Assembly: GCF_005233845.1 (NCBI RefSeq)
Contig: NZ_SZQL01000012.1
Location: 124,001-188,000 of the forward strand
Length of the DNA: 64,000 bases
Direction: 5' to 3'
Origin: Ilyomonas limi
GTDB lineage: Bacteria; Bacteroidota; Bacteroidia; Chitinophagales; Chitinophagaceae
The notes under the pieces are model-generated. The model was not told where the DNA came from, searched no databases, and saw only the letters and a list, made by a program, of their open reading frames with translations. This document shows, piece by piece, positions 50,963-60,656 of the stretch (positions are counted from its first letter, which is position 1; the number at the start of each line of letters is the position of its first letter). Made by a program: the position numbers and the translations under genes.

Positions 50963-52852
50963 CTACATCATCTCACTCAATTCCAGCCAGCGCATTTCTT
51001 TAGCGTTTATTTCGTTGGCAATATCACCAATGCGGTTGCTCCACAAGGTTATCTGGTCGTAAGGCGCATCGGCATTGCCCAACTGCTGCTCCAATTGTTG
51101 CTTTTCTGCCTCCAGCGCTGCAAGCTCTTTTTCCAGCATTTCAAATTCCCGTTTTTCTTTATAGCTCGGCTTGCGTTTACTGTCCACACGCATTGGTGGC
51201 TGATTGCTGTTGCTTTGTTGAATAACAGGTTTTGCTTCAGCAACTACCTTCTTTGCTTCATTTTGCTTTTCTTCCAATCGATATTGCGTGTAGTTGCCGG
51301 GGAAGTCCCTTACCACACCATCGCCTTCAAACACAAATAAATGGTCTACCAATCTGTCCATAAAATAACGGTCGTGCGAAACAATGAGAAGGCAGCCCTG
51401 ATACTCACTTAAGAAATTTTCGAGCACTGCCAATGTGGGTAAATCAAGGTCGTTTGTTGGTTCGTCTAATATTAAAAAGTTAGGATTGCGGAACAAAATA
51501 GTAAGCAATTGCAGCCGCTTTTTTTCGCCGCCGCTTAATGAATTCAAGTACGTGTATTGCTTTTCGGGCGGAAACAAAAACAGCTCTAAAAATTGCGCCG
51601 CACTTAAACTGCCACCCTTAGCTAATGGGAAACTTTCGGCAAATGTTTTTACATATTCAATCACACGCAGGTTGTCTTTTATTACCAATCCCAGTTGCGA
51701 AAAATTGCCAAAAATTACTGTATCCCCAAGGTTTACTTTGCCGCTGTCGGGCTGTTCCAGCCCTTGAAGTATGTTTAAAAAAGTAGATTTACCAACGCCA
51801 TTTTTGCCAATAATACCAATGCGTTCACCTTTGCTGAATGTATAATCAAAGCCTTTTAAAATGGGTTTGTCGCCGTAACTCTTATACACTTTTTTCAGTT
51901 CGGCTACTTTGCCACCAAGCCTGCTCATTTTTACTCCTAACTGCATTTGCGCATCAGCTATTTTTTGTTTGGCTTTTGCTTCCACTTCGTAAAAGTTGTC
52001 CTGCCGCGATTTGCTTTTGGTAGTGCGTGCCTTAGGTTGCTTGCGCATCCATTCCAGTTCTTTGCGATATTCATTTTTAGCTTTATCAATACTCGCATTT
52101 TCACTTTCCAGGCGCGCTGCTTTTTTTTCTATATAATTTTCGTAATCGCCCTTATATACGTACATATTGCTCCTTTCCAGTTCCCATATCTCACTGCACA
52201 CTGCATCTAAAAAATAACGGTCGTGTGTCACCAGCAACAGCGTTACATTTTCCTGGTTCAGATAATGTTCCAGCCATTCAATCATTTCCACATCAAGATG
52301 GTTGGTTGGTTCGTCCATCATCAGCAGGGTGTGCTTATGCTCAAAGCCTATATCTATAAGGGTTTTAGCGAGTGCCACACGTTTGCGCTGCCCGCCACTC
52401 AATTCACTTACTATGTTTTGTAAATGATGAATATTCAGCTTGCCTAATATCTGCTTTACTTTAGCTTCAAAGTTCCAGGCGCCCAATTCATCCATTCTGG
52501 TAATCGCCGCTGCAATCAGGTGTCCGTCATTACTTTCTTCTGCATCTTCATATTGCCGTATGGCATCCATTACCGGGTGTGCCGTATGAAAAATATTTTC
52601 CAGTACTGTTTTCGCTTCATCAAACTTCGGGTCCTGCTCAAAGAGTGCTACTGTTACTTCTTTATTTATCCAAAGCTTGCCTTCATCTACTGTTTCGCTG
52701 CCGGCAAGTATGCGCAGCAGTGTGCTTTTGCCTACGCCATTGCGGGCAATCAGCGCTATCTTGTCGCCTTCATTTATATTGAAAGAAATATTTTGAAACA
52801 AAGGCGTTACCCCAAAACTCTTCGTTAATCCTTCTGCTGAAATATAATGCAT
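50963..52852 (-). CDS. ABC-F family ATPase
   Basis: A 629-residue cytoplasmic protein with two ABC domains and no membrane part. Walker A ARNGVGKSTLL and GKNGVGKSTFL; signatures LSGGQRKRVALAK and LSGGEKKRLQLL; Walker B LLMMDEPTNHLD and LILDEPTNDLD; the linker between the domains and a C-terminal coiled coil (EKELAALEAEKQQLEQQLG). The form is like Uup (EF-D/C-terminal coiled coil). ABC-F proteins act on ribosomes or their substrates. Start at 52852, because the -7 element lies four bases upstream of this ATG; the longer frame to 52885 would include it. Confidence 0.93.
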   Translation of the reverse strand: MHYISAEGLTKSFGVTPLFQNISFNINEGDKIALIARNGVGKSTLLRILAGSETVDEGKLWINKEVTVALFEQDPKFDEAKTVLENIFHTAHPVMDAIRQYEDAEESNDGHLIAAAITRMDELGAWNFEAKVKQILGKLNIHHLQNIVSELSGGQRKRVALAKTLIDIGFEHKHTLLMMDEPTNHLDVEMIEWLEHYLNQENVTLLLVTHDRYFLDAVCSEIWELERSNMYVYKGDYENYIEKKAARLESENASIDKAKNEYRKELEWMRKQPKARTTKSKSRQDNFYEVEAKAKQKIADAQMQLGVKMSRLGGKVAELKKVYKSYGDKPILKGFDYTFSKGERIGIIGKNGVGKSTFLNILQGLEQPDSGKVNLGDTVIFGNFSQLGLVIKDNLRVIEYVKTFAESFPLAKGGSLSAAQFLELFLFPPEKQYTYLNSLSGGEKKRLQLLTILFRNPNFLILDEPTNDLDLPTLAVLENFLSEYQGCLLIVSHDRYFMDRLVDHLFVFEGDGVVRDFPGNYTQYRLEEKQNEAKKVVAEAKPVIQQSNSNQPPMRVDSKRKPSYKEKREFEMLEKELAALEAEKQQLEQQLGNADAPYDQITLWSNRIGDIANEINAKEMRWLELSEMM

Positions 52853-53297
52853 GGCGCAAAGATAAGCGAACGAAGTGCGATACATAAAAGCGACACGTAC
52901 TATACTGCCAGCTAAATTGCGCCCGGTTTTTCAGGAGGTGCTACCCGCCGGTAACGCTCTGTTGGGTGGTGTCGCACCTTCTGGAATAAGATTGTGGTCT
53001 CAGGTATTATTTAGTTGGCAGTGTACTTGCAATATGGTAAGCCTTTCAATTGCACTTCACGAGGTGAAGAACTATAAAAAATTACCAGGCTTTCTTTGGG
53101 TAATTTGCAGTCACCGTAGTAATAATAAACGATCAACTTTCCGGTTCAACATATAGTTAGTGTTTTTTATATAAACTAACAACTGGTTTCTTTTGCCCGC
53201 CTCAATCGTCTTTTTACCGATCATTTATCAATTTTAATGCTTATAGAACTGTTAATTTAAAATTTATCTATACTTTCCTGCTCTAAATCAATTGCTA
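52853..53297. other. intergenic region between divergent genes
   Basis: About 445 bases between the ABC-F and the M4 peptidase starts. It contains the ABC-F promoter element and an imperfect hairpin (AGGTGC...GCACCT, about 52936-52979). A 93-codon frame at 52875-53156 is not protein-like. Nothing else recognised. Confidence 0.5.
52857..52864 (-). promoter_or_regulatory. TAnnTTTG -7 element of the ABC-F gene
   Basis: On the minus strand TATCTTTG followed by CGCC and directly by ATG. Transcription would start at the ATG, so the mRNA should be leaderless. The 12-base string is identical to that before mtaB. Confidence 0.55.
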
Positions 53298-55262
53298 ATG
53301 AAAAAACTTCTATCCTTCTCTTTGCTTGCTACGATTGGTATTGTTCAATTTGCACATGCACAAACTATCACCAAAAAACTACAAGACATTAAGGGATTGC
53401 ATCCCACGTATCTCGAATTTAGTGCTGCTGATGCACCTGCTTTTATAAGAGGCAATGTTTGGGTGCAGAATGAAAAACAAAAAATGGTACAGCAGGCTGC
53501 CAGGCTGCTGCGCAGCTCTACCGATGCACTTGGTTACACCAATTATCGTTATCAGCAAACCATCAATGGTATTCCGGTAGAAGATGCCGTATATATACTG
53601 CATGTAAAAGGTGGTAAAGTATTGGCAGAAAATGGCCGCTGGGCAAAAGATTATCCCAACAATCTGGCGGTGAGTGCTGCTTTAAACGAAGCGGCTGCGT
53701 TGCAGCGTGCTTTGAATAAAATTGGTGCAAAAGAGTATAAATGGCAAAATGCCGCCGAAGAAGATTACCTGAAGCAGGAGACCGGCGACCGCAGTGCTTC
53801 TTACTATCCAAAAGGCACGCTGGTGTATTTTTCTGCAGGCGAAGATGTATCGGCACAAGACCTGCGGCTTGCTTACAAGTTTGATGTGTATGCTACTACG
53901 CCGCTGGTGCACAAATATGTATTTGTAGATGCTGCCAATGGTACTGTGCTGGGCACTAAAGATTTGATACAACCCGTTGATGGCACTGCTGAAACAGCTT
54001 ATAGCGAAACACAGCAAATTAGTACTACTAAAAATAGTGCCGGCAGGTACATACTCAAAGATAAAGTAAGAGGCAAAGGTATTGTAACGATGAACATGAA
54101 AAAAGGGACTGACTACAGTGCTGCCGTTAACTTTGTGGATAATGATAACAACTGGAACAATGTAAATGCTGCAAAAGACCAGTATGCTACCGATGCCCAT
54201 TGGGGGGCAGAAATGACATATGATTTTTATAAAGACGTATTTAACCGCAACAGTATTGATGATAATGGTTTTGCCATCAAAAGTTATGTTCACTACGATA
54301 AAAACTATTTCAATGCTTTTTGGGATGGCGAAAAAATGACGTATGGCGACGGCGATGCATCCAATAATAATCAGCCGCTTACAGCAATAGATGTATGCGG
54401 ACATGAAATTACGCATGGGTTAACTACTTTTACTGCTAACCTCAACTATAGCAATGAATCCGGCGCACTCAACGAAGGCTTTAGCGATATATTTGGTACC
54501 TGTGTAGAAGCTTTTGCCCGTCCTGAAAAGAAAGACTGGCTCATTGGTGGTGACTTTGGCGCTATCCGCGATATGAGCAATCCAAATGCTTTCTCACAGC
54601 CCGATACATACAAAGGTAAAGCCTGGGCAAAAGGCCTGCTGGCATGGCTCGATAACGGTGGCGTACATACCAACAGCGGGGTATTGAACTATTGGTTTTA
54701 CCTGATAAGCGAAGGCGGCAGCGGCACCAACGATAATGGACTGGCCTATAATGTAAAGGCAATTGGTATAACTAAAGCACAGGCTATTGCCTATCGTACT
54801 TTAACTACTTACCTCGTGCCAACATCGGTATATAAAGATGCGAGAATGTATTCTATACAGGCCGCCAAAGATTTGTATGGTGCCAAATCTTTTGAAGTAA
54901 ACCAGGTGACTAAAGCCTGGAATGCTGTGGGCGTAAAAGCAACTACTGCTACTGCTACCATAGAAAACGATGCACCGATAGCTGCTGTAAATCCAGCACT
55001 CAAAATAGCAAATGATATAAAAGTTTTCAGCATATACCCCAACCCGGTTAAGAACCGGTTTGCTTTGGAGTTTACGCAGGCAAAAGCCGGTAAAGTATAT
55101 GTAGATGTGTATAACATGGCTGGCACCAAAGTACACGAAGAAGTAATAGCAGCAATTGCAGGTGCAAACCGCATATCTGTTGCACTGCCTCAATTGAGTG
55201 CAGGTAATTATATTGTAAAGCTGAATAACGGTAATGCCACTACCATTCAGGTAGTGCAATAA
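53298..55262 (+). CDS. M4 (thermolysin) family metallopeptidase with T9SS domain
   Basis: A 654-residue secreted zinc protease. Signal peptide (LLSFSLLATIGIVQFAHA, cleavage before QTI), FTP and PepSY propeptide, peptidase M4 domain with HEITH in DVCGHEITHGLTTFT, third ligand Glu in SGALNEGFSDIFG, and catalytic His in NNGGVHTNSGVLNYWFYL. A C-terminal T9SS type A domain runs from SIYPNPVKNRFALEF to the end (LPQLSAGNYIVKL). All catalytic residues are present. Like the M36 peptidase at 32717-35677, it should be secreted by T9SS. The start is at ATG 53298; a TTG two codons upstream is less likely. Strong terminator behind it. Confidence 0.95.
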   Translation: MKKLLSFSLLATIGIVQFAHAQTITKKLQDIKGLHPTYLEFSAADAPAFIRGNVWVQNEKQKMVQQAARLLRSSTDALGYTNYRYQQTINGIPVEDAVYILHVKGGKVLAENGRWAKDYPNNLAVSAALNEAAALQRALNKIGAKEYKWQNAAEEDYLKQETGDRSASYYPKGTLVYFSAGEDVSAQDLRLAYKFDVYATTPLVHKYVFVDAANGTVLGTKDLIQPVDGTAETAYSETQQISTTKNSAGRYILKDKVRGKGIVTMNMKKGTDYSAAVNFVDNDNNWNNVNAAKDQYATDAHWGAEMTYDFYKDVFNRNSIDDNGFAIKSYVHYDKNYFNAFWDGEKMTYGDGDASNNNQPLTAIDVCGHEITHGLTTFTANLNYSNESGALNEGFSDIFGTCVEAFARPEKKDWLIGGDFGAIRDMSNPNAFSQPDTYKGKAWAKGLLAWLDNGGVHTNSGVLNYWFYLISEGGSGTNDNGLAYNVKAIGITKAQAIAYRTLTTYLVPTSVYKDARMYSIQAAKDLYGAKSFEVNQVTKAWNAVGVKATTATATIENDAPIAAVNPALKIANDIKVFSIYPNPVKNRFALEFTQAKAGKVYVDVYNMAGTKVHEEVIAAIAGANRISVALPQLSAGNYIVKLNNGNATTIQVVQ

Positions 55263-55350
55263 GAACCGGATTTTTGAGATGTAAGCATGAATGGTATGAA
55301 AGAAAATAAAGGATGATTGTTGTGTATTCTTTATAGCTCTGTTTACAAAT

Positions 55351-55390
55351 AAAGAAGGTTCCGAAGCTTTGGTGCGTCGGAACCTTCTTT
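55351..55390. terminator. bidirectional terminator
   Basis: AAAGAAGGTTCCGA and TCGGAACCTTCTTT form a 14-bp perfect stem over 12 bases between the convergent M4 peptidase and lipoprotein genes. Confidence 0.9.
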
Positions 55391-55398
55391 ATTTATTG

Positions 55399-56244
55399 CT
55401 ATCCTTTATGCTTTTGCGATGCAATACAATAGTTGTAACCTACCTGAAGGTTGGTAAGCCGGTGACCAAATGAACACTGGATGAATGGTGTATGCTGCTT
55501 GAAAGTGTATGCGCCGGACAGCGTAATGTAATTGTACCGGCGCGGCGGCGCTTCGTAAAAGTAGGTGAGCTGTGTATTTCTATAATCTTTACCTGCAATC
55601 CAGCTATACGTTAAGTCTATATTGAACCATTCCTGTTTTCTGGATTTGATAGATAACTCGCTGCCAAAGGACAAAGTATTAAGTGTGCCGCTGGTTGCCA
55701 GCCCGGTTATAACAACCGAATCGTTGTACAGATCTCTTCTGAACCTTTTATAATCCCCAAACTCTTGTTGAAAAGAAGGTGAAAAATGAAGTATGCGCCA
55801 TTCACTGCCATTCTCCAATGGTAAACAATACAATATACCGGCATTCAGGTTGAAACTGCCAAAATAGTAAGCGCCGGTATGCGCATTGATGTAGCTGGTA
55901 TCGAAGTTGGGATTAACAACATAACCCTCCTTAAATGCTCTTGCATGATATAAACCGCTGCTAAGCCCTGTGCCATACCATACTTTCCACCTTGCAAACT
56001 GGTGGGCATTGTAAATATTACCCTGCCAGGTATATACATCATCATGCAGGTTTTGATTGGTGCTTCCAAAAGTAATGGTGCTATTGGCATATAAGCTGCT
56101 TTTTACACTGTCCGACATAAAAGGCAACGTGCGATAGCTATTGCTGCTGCCATACATGGGGCTTACGTAATATGAACTAGTGCGGCAACTTGTAAACAGG
56201 AATAATGAAACCAGGTATATAATACAGTAAGCAGTTAATCTCAT
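55399..56244 (-). CDS. outer-membrane lipoprotein, probably beta-barrel-like
   Basis: A 281-residue protein with a lipoprotein signal peptide: LVSLFLFTSC, the Cys at 20 being the lipidation site. The mature part is rich in aromatic, alternating strands (GAYYFGSFNLNAGILYC, then YNYITLSGAYTFKQH, and LTNLQVGYNYCI at the end), as in small outer-membrane barrels. Function unknown. It has a strong terminator and no partner gene in its transcript; the next gene upstream is the histidine kinase on the same strand, 147 bases away. Confidence 0.75.
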   Translation of the reverse strand: MRLTAYCIIYLVSLFLFTSCRTSSYYVSPMYGSSNSYRTLPFMSDSVKSSLYANSTITFGSTNQNLHDDVYTWQGNIYNAHQFARWKVWYGTGLSSGLYHARAFKEGYVVNPNFDTSYINAHTGAYYFGSFNLNAGILYCLPLENGSEWRILHFSPSFQQEFGDYKRFRRDLYNDSVVITGLATSGTLNTLSFGSELSIKSRKQEWFNIDLTYSWIAGKDYRNTQLTYFYEAPPRRYNYITLSGAYTFKQHTPFIQCSFGHRLTNLQVGYNYCIASQKHKG

Positions 56245-56391
56245 AAAGAGTTTTGTTTTAAAAAGACGCCTGCCAGCAGGTAACTGCTGCTTAAAACATA
56301 ATTTTTAGTTGTAAATTAAATCAGGACTGGTTAGTCTTTATCTTTTTATCTCTTCGTGCACCTTTTTGCGTGTACACGGTTCCAAAAAACA

Positions 56392-57441
56392 TTACTCTTT
56401 TTTAGTTTCCAAAGTAAAGCCTATAGTGGTGCCCACATCGGGTTTGCTGCGTACATGAATAACCTGTCCGTGTGCTTCTATAATGTGCTTGCAAATAGCC
56501 AGTCCCAGGCCTGTGCCGCCAATATCCCGGCTGCGGGCAACATCGGTGCGGTAAAAACGCTCAAAAACGCGGGGTAAATGCTCGGCGGCAATACCAATAC
56601 CATCATCGCCAATCTCTATCAGTGCATGTGCTTCATCAGTTTTATAAAAGCTTGCGGTAATGTGTCCGCCATAGCGACCATACTTGATGGCATTCTCCAC
56701 TAAATTAAATAATACCTGCTTTATTTTTTCTTTATCAGCATATACAAACAGCGGCGGTTCGCAGCCTTTTTTGATAGTAGCTTTAATGTTTTTGGCATTG
56801 GTAAGAATATACAAAGATTGGTACACTTCCCTTATCACCTCCTGAATAACAAATTTTGTTTTATTAATACGTTGCTCGCCGCTTTCCAGCCTGGATATTT
56901 CATCTAAATCATTTACTAAGTTTACCATGCGCTCCACATTACGGGCGGTGTTTTGCAAAAACTTTTTGTTCAATCGGGCATCTTCCATGGCGCCTTGCAG
57001 CAGCGTTTCCACATAGCCTTGTATAGCAAAAATGGGCGTCTTAAACTCGTGCGATAAGTTTTGCAAAAATTCCTTGCGGTATGCCTCATTAGTTTTTAGC
57101 ATTTCTATCTCTTCCCTGCGTTGCTGCGCCCACTTGGCCACATCTTCCTGCACTTCATCAATGCTCTTTTGCGGCAATACATACTTGTAGTAGGTTTCTT
57201 CCTTTTTGGTGGCTTTTGTTTGATAAATGAATTTATAAATGAGTTTTATTTTTCGATAAATAAACCATTGCAATACAAAACGGATAAGAAAATAACTGCC
57301 AAAAAAAGTAACAGCAATAGCTACCAGCGCAATCACCGGATGCGAGCTGACAATAAAGAAAACGATGCCTTCGGGTATTGATAAAATCAACGCCGTAAAT
57401 AGCGATAACTGGTTGGGCGTAAGATTTTTTGTTTCAAACAT
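56392..57441 (-). CDS. sensor histidine kinase (PhoR-like)
   Basis: A 349-residue kinase with two N-terminal membrane segments (about 15-33 and 36-58) and almost no periplasmic loop, so it probably senses a signal in or at the membrane. Phosphorylation site His in NLSHEFKTPIFAIQGYVET; ATPase domain with NLVENAIKYG, IGDDGIGI, FERFYR and GGTGLGLAICKHI. It starts 53 bases after the PhoB-like regulator and surely works with it. Confidence 0.93.
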   Translation of the reverse strand: MFETKNLTPNQLSLFTALILSIPEGIVFFIVSSHPVIALVAIAVTFFGSYFLIRFVLQWFIYRKIKLIYKFIYQTKATKKEETYYKYVLPQKSIDEVQEDVAKWAQQRREEIEMLKTNEAYRKEFLQNLSHEFKTPIFAIQGYVETLLQGAMEDARLNKKFLQNTARNVERMVNLVNDLDEISRLESGEQRINKTKFVIQEVIREVYQSLYILTNAKNIKATIKKGCEPPLFVYADKEKIKQVLFNLVENAIKYGRYGGHITASFYKTDEAHALIEIGDDGIGIAAEHLPRVFERFYRTDVARSRDIGGTGLGLAICKHIIEAHGQVIHVRSKPDVGTTIGFTLETKKE

Positions 57442-57494
57442 AATAATGATTAACAGGCTGGTGGAGGGCTACTTGTAAAGTACATCTACATATA

Positions 57495-58187
57495 TCAACA
57501 TTCAAATTTGTAACCAACGCCTTTTACGGTAGTAATGCAGTCAACACCCATCTTTTGCCTTATTTTACGGATATGCACATCTATAGTGCGGTCGCCCACA
57601 ATTACGTCAGTGCCCCATACAGTGTTTAAGATTTCGTTGCGAAGAAATACCCTGCCGGGCTTGGATATAAGCAGGTATAATAGTTCAAATTCTTTTTTAG
57701 CTAATGTTACTTCTTTACCATTGACCGTTACTACAAAGCGTACCGGATCTATGATAATACCGTCAGACTGTAAAGTCTTATTTTCGGCTATCTCGGCAAG
57801 CGGCTTGCCTGTTCTTCTAAACAGTGCATTGATGCGGCTTACCAATACTTTGGGACTCACCGGCTTACTAATGTAATCATCGGCGCCTATTTCCAGCCCT
57901 TTGATGTGCGAAACATCATCGTTTACAGCAGTTAAAAATACAATGAGTGTGTCATCAAATGCATCCTGTGCGCGCAGCGTGCGGCATACTTCAATGCCTG
58001 TTTTGTAAGGCATCATGATGTCGAGAATAATTAATTGCGGCATTACTTCTTTTGCCTTTTCCAGTGCTTCTTTACCATCGCGTGCAGTATAAATGTCATA
58101 GCCTTCTTTATGTAGATTGAAGCCGATAATTTCCAAAATGTCAGGCTCGTCGTCTGCAATCAAAATTTTTTTCCCGGTACTTTCCAT
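57495..58187 (-). CDS. response regulator, OmpR/PhoB family
   Basis: A 230-residue regulator. Receiver domain with ADDE, phospho-acceptor Asp in ILDIMMPYKTG at about 55, Thr in FLTA and Lys in DDYISKPV; the C-terminal winged-helix ends in the typical DRTIDVHIRKIRQKMG and TVKGVGYKF. Partner is the histidine kinase just downstream. In Bacteroidota such pairs are often PhoB/PhoR, but no phosphate gene is near. Divergent from the caspase-fold-like protein gene. Confidence 0.93.
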   Translation of the reverse strand: MESTGKKILIADDEPDILEIIGFNLHKEGYDIYTARDGKEALEKAKEVMPQLIILDIMMPYKTGIEVCRTLRAQDAFDDTLIVFLTAVNDDVSHIKGLEIGADDYISKPVSPKVLVSRINALFRRTGKPLAEIAENKTLQSDGIIIDPVRFVVTVNGKEVTLAKKEFELLYLLISKPGRVFLRNEILNTVWGTDVIVGDRTIDVHIRKIRQKMGVDCITTVKGVGYKFEC

Positions 58188-58318
58188 TAACGATTTGTTT
58201 ACACAAAATTAAAATTCATTTATCAGTGCCTGTATGTTGCCGCATTATATTATTGTTAAGCAAAAAGTATGGCGTTTGGTTATATTTTTGCTTCATTGAA
58301 CCACCGTTTTTGATTTTT

Positions 58319-58433
58319 TTTGAACCACAAAGGCACAGGGAACAAAAAGGGACACAAAGCGTAGCATAAAATACTTTGTGTAACGCTATCTGCCGGCAGG
58401 CAGGTTCTTATCTTCGTGACTTCGTGGTTCAAA
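58319..58433. repeat. inverted-repeat element, family C
   Basis: Outer arms TTTGAACCACAAAGGCAC (58319-58336) and GTGACTTCGTGGTTCAAA (58416-58433) match at 16 of 18 positions in reverse complement; an inner pair ACACAAAG (58352-58359) and CTTTGTGT (58374-58381) continues the symmetry. It lies upstream of the secreted caspase-fold-like gene, 31 bases before its ATG. Confidence 0.8.
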
Positions 58434-58463
58434 TGGAACTTAAGAAAGAAAATAAATGCTGTG

Positions 58464-60656
58464 ATGATAAGAAATGTTACTGTTCTGCTGCTTTTGATTT
58501 GTGTGTTGTGTACTATACAACCTGTTGCTGGCCAACAAAACGCCATTCCGCTAATGCGCCAAACTTTTCACGACCGTATTGATGCTGCGCAAAAGCACCT
58601 GCTGCGGCTGGATGGCACGCCTGACAATGAGATGAACCTGACGGATGATGAAGATATGAATCTGCAGCTTACCTATACCGCTACCAGGCGCATAGATGAT
58701 CTGCAAAACAACATAGAAAAAGATACTACACTTAATGGCAATGATAAGATACGTTACCTGCGCGGAATGAGTGAAGTACTCGAATTATTTAACCGGTATT
58801 ACCGCTTTCAAATGGCTAAGGCTTCCAACTTTCCGGTACTGGTCAATACTTACACGCAGGCAATAGCATTGGATAAGCAAAATATTTCTATACAACATAT
58901 TATTGCAAAAAGCAGCTACGAGGTGGGTAATATCTTGATCCAAAGTATTGCTTTTGCAGACAATCCCGGCATTGCACAGGCAAAAAATATCGTATTTCTC
59001 AAAGACTGCAAGCTGCACCCCGATAAAATTTTGTCTTATCTCAACAGCAACTCCAACTATCCGTTTACCGATAGTCTGATTATTGAGGCAGCCCGCTACG
59101 ATCCCGATCAGTTTTATGACTATGCGCAGGGTTACGGGCAACTGGCGAGTAAAATAAAGAATAGTCCCGATACACTGGTACAAACCATTAGCAAGCTGGC
59201 GGTTCGCAAATCGGGCCGGCTATATTTCCCTTTCCTTGATAACTTATACCATGGTAAGGTAACACTGGATGAAATTGATGCGGTAAAAGATGATATACCC
59301 AAGTATTATAGCTTGCTGGTGAAAACGAAAATAGACTATATGGACCGCGTGATGCAACGCGATACCCCTATGGGTTTGGTTGCCATTGATGCAGGTCTTA
59401 CCGAAAAAGGCAAATATTACATAAACACCATCAACGGCTTGCACGAGTCTCCAAATAATGTGCGCTTTAAAATATTGGAAGGCCTTTCGCCGGAGGAATT
59501 GTATTATTTAGCCGTGATGCAGGAAGAACTCATTTATACATCCAGTTATGTACAAGGCGTATATCCGCGTATTTTTCAACGGATGAAAAACCCACGTGGC
59601 GATTCTTTGCTTATCAACGTGCGTTTTGACCATTTTAAAAAATGGATAAAAATGGCTGCCAACTACAATACGCTCGATGATTTTTTGAAGCGCATGGATA
59701 AGCAAAATGCGCTGGTGCTGATGAAAGCATTTGTAAACGGGCTAGATAAAGGTCGTGGCAAAGACAGCCTGGAAGACGCGGTGGATGTTGCTGCCTCGTA
59801 TGCCAGCATTTACGATAAAGATCTGCAAAGATTGGTGCTGCATCAGGTACAGGAAAACCTGCAAGCGGCGAAGCAAAACAACAACAAACGCGCACAGGAT
59901 ATTTACAGTATTCTCAATACCTTATTCTTATCTATGGACTCTTCCAATCAAATAGATGTGAGTAAAGAGCTTGGTATTCGCCCGGTGTATTTCATGCCCG
60001 ATAAAAGCCTCGAAGATTCTGCCGGCAGGGTAGTGATTCAGCAGTTCTTTTATGGCGATAAAGATGGACAGAATATATTCAATGCATTTGTAAATGCGTA
60101 TAGCAACAGTAACTGGAAACGAACTTCTACCGAATATTGGGTTTCGTTTACCTCCACTAAAGGTAAACCTATCACCATTTATTCCAACAGGCCATTGGAT
60201 GAAAAACAAGCCCTGGACGATAAGGCCCAACATGAACTGGATGATTATTTAAGCGAACACGGTATTAGCCCTACGGTGGTGTTGCATCGCGGACACAGCT
60301 ATTACCTCAATGCCACGCTCGACCAATTGCCTTCATCGGCGCAGGTAGTACTGCTGGGTAGCTGCGGTGGGTATCAAAGCCTGAGCCGTGTGCTCTCTAT
60401 TTGTCCTGAAGCGCATATTGTTTCTTCCAAGCAAACGGGTAGCGGATTAATAAACCTGCCAATGATTAACGGCATTGTAGAAAAGCTGCGGCATGGTAAA
60501 GATTTAGATTGGCCGGCTATGTGGGAAACATTCCGTAAGCAGTTTAGCAGCGGACAAACCAAAGAATTGTTTGATGATTATGTGCCGCCCTATAAAAATT
60601 TAGGTGCTACTTTCATTATGGCTTATACGAAGCTGCAGAATAAGGATAATGGGTAA
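58464..60656 (+). CDS. large secreted protein with caspase-fold-like C-terminal domain
   Basis: A 730-residue protein not matched to a named family. Signal peptide (VTVLLLLICVLCTIQPVAG, cleavage before QQN); a long alpha-helical body; then from about 560 an alpha/beta region. There VVLHRGHSYY (His 608 and 611) is followed by strand-turn VVLLGSCGGYQSL (Cys 634), SSKQTGSG and an aromatic C-terminus. His in HxGH and Cys in a hydrophobic strand followed by CGG is the dyad pattern of clan CD peptidases (caspase, gingipain, CHAT). Whether it is a peptidase is inference. The frame is open upstream to a GTG at 58416, but this lies in repeat C; the ATG at 58464 exactly begins the signal peptide. Own terminator. 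Confidence 0.7.
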   Translation: MIRNVTVLLLLICVLCTIQPVAGQQNAIPLMRQTFHDRIDAAQKHLLRLDGTPDNEMNLTDDEDMNLQLTYTATRRIDDLQNNIEKDTTLNGNDKIRYLRGMSEVLELFNRYYRFQMAKASNFPVLVNTYTQAIALDKQNISIQHIIAKSSYEVGNILIQSIAFADNPGIAQAKNIVFLKDCKLHPDKILSYLNSNSNYPFTDSLIIEAARYDPDQFYDYAQGYGQLASKIKNSPDTLVQTISKLAVRKSGRLYFPFLDNLYHGKVTLDEIDAVKDDIPKYYSLLVKTKIDYMDRVMQRDTPMGLVAIDAGLTEKGKYYINTINGLHESPNNVRFKILEGLSPEELYYLAVMQEELIYTSSYVQGVYPRIFQRMKNPRGDSLLINVRFDHFKKWIKMAANYNTLDDFLKRMDKQNALVLMKAFVNGLDKGRGKDSLEDAVDVAASYASIYDKDLQRLVLHQVQENLQAAKQNNNKRAQDIYSILNTLFLSMDSSNQIDVSKELGIRPVYFMPDKSLEDSAGRVVIQQFFYGDKDGQNIFNAFVNAYSNSNWKRTSTEYWVSFTSTKGKPITIYSNRPLDEKQALDDKAQHELDDYLSEHGISPTVVLHRGHSYYLNATLDQLPSSAQVVLLGSCGGYQSLSRVLSICPEAHIVSSKQTGSGLINLPMINGIVEKLRHGKDLDWPAMWETFRKQFSSGQTKELFDDYVPPYKNLGATFIMAYTKLQNKDNG

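Noticed and set aside
52875-53156. 93-codon plus-strand frame upstream of the M4 peptidase
   Set aside because: Basic, random-looking composition and it lies over the ABC-F promoter region; no domain seen.
53682-54416. 244-codon minus-strand frame inside the M4 peptidase gene
   Set aside because: Opposite-strand shadow of a gene with complete catalytic motifs and T9SS domain.
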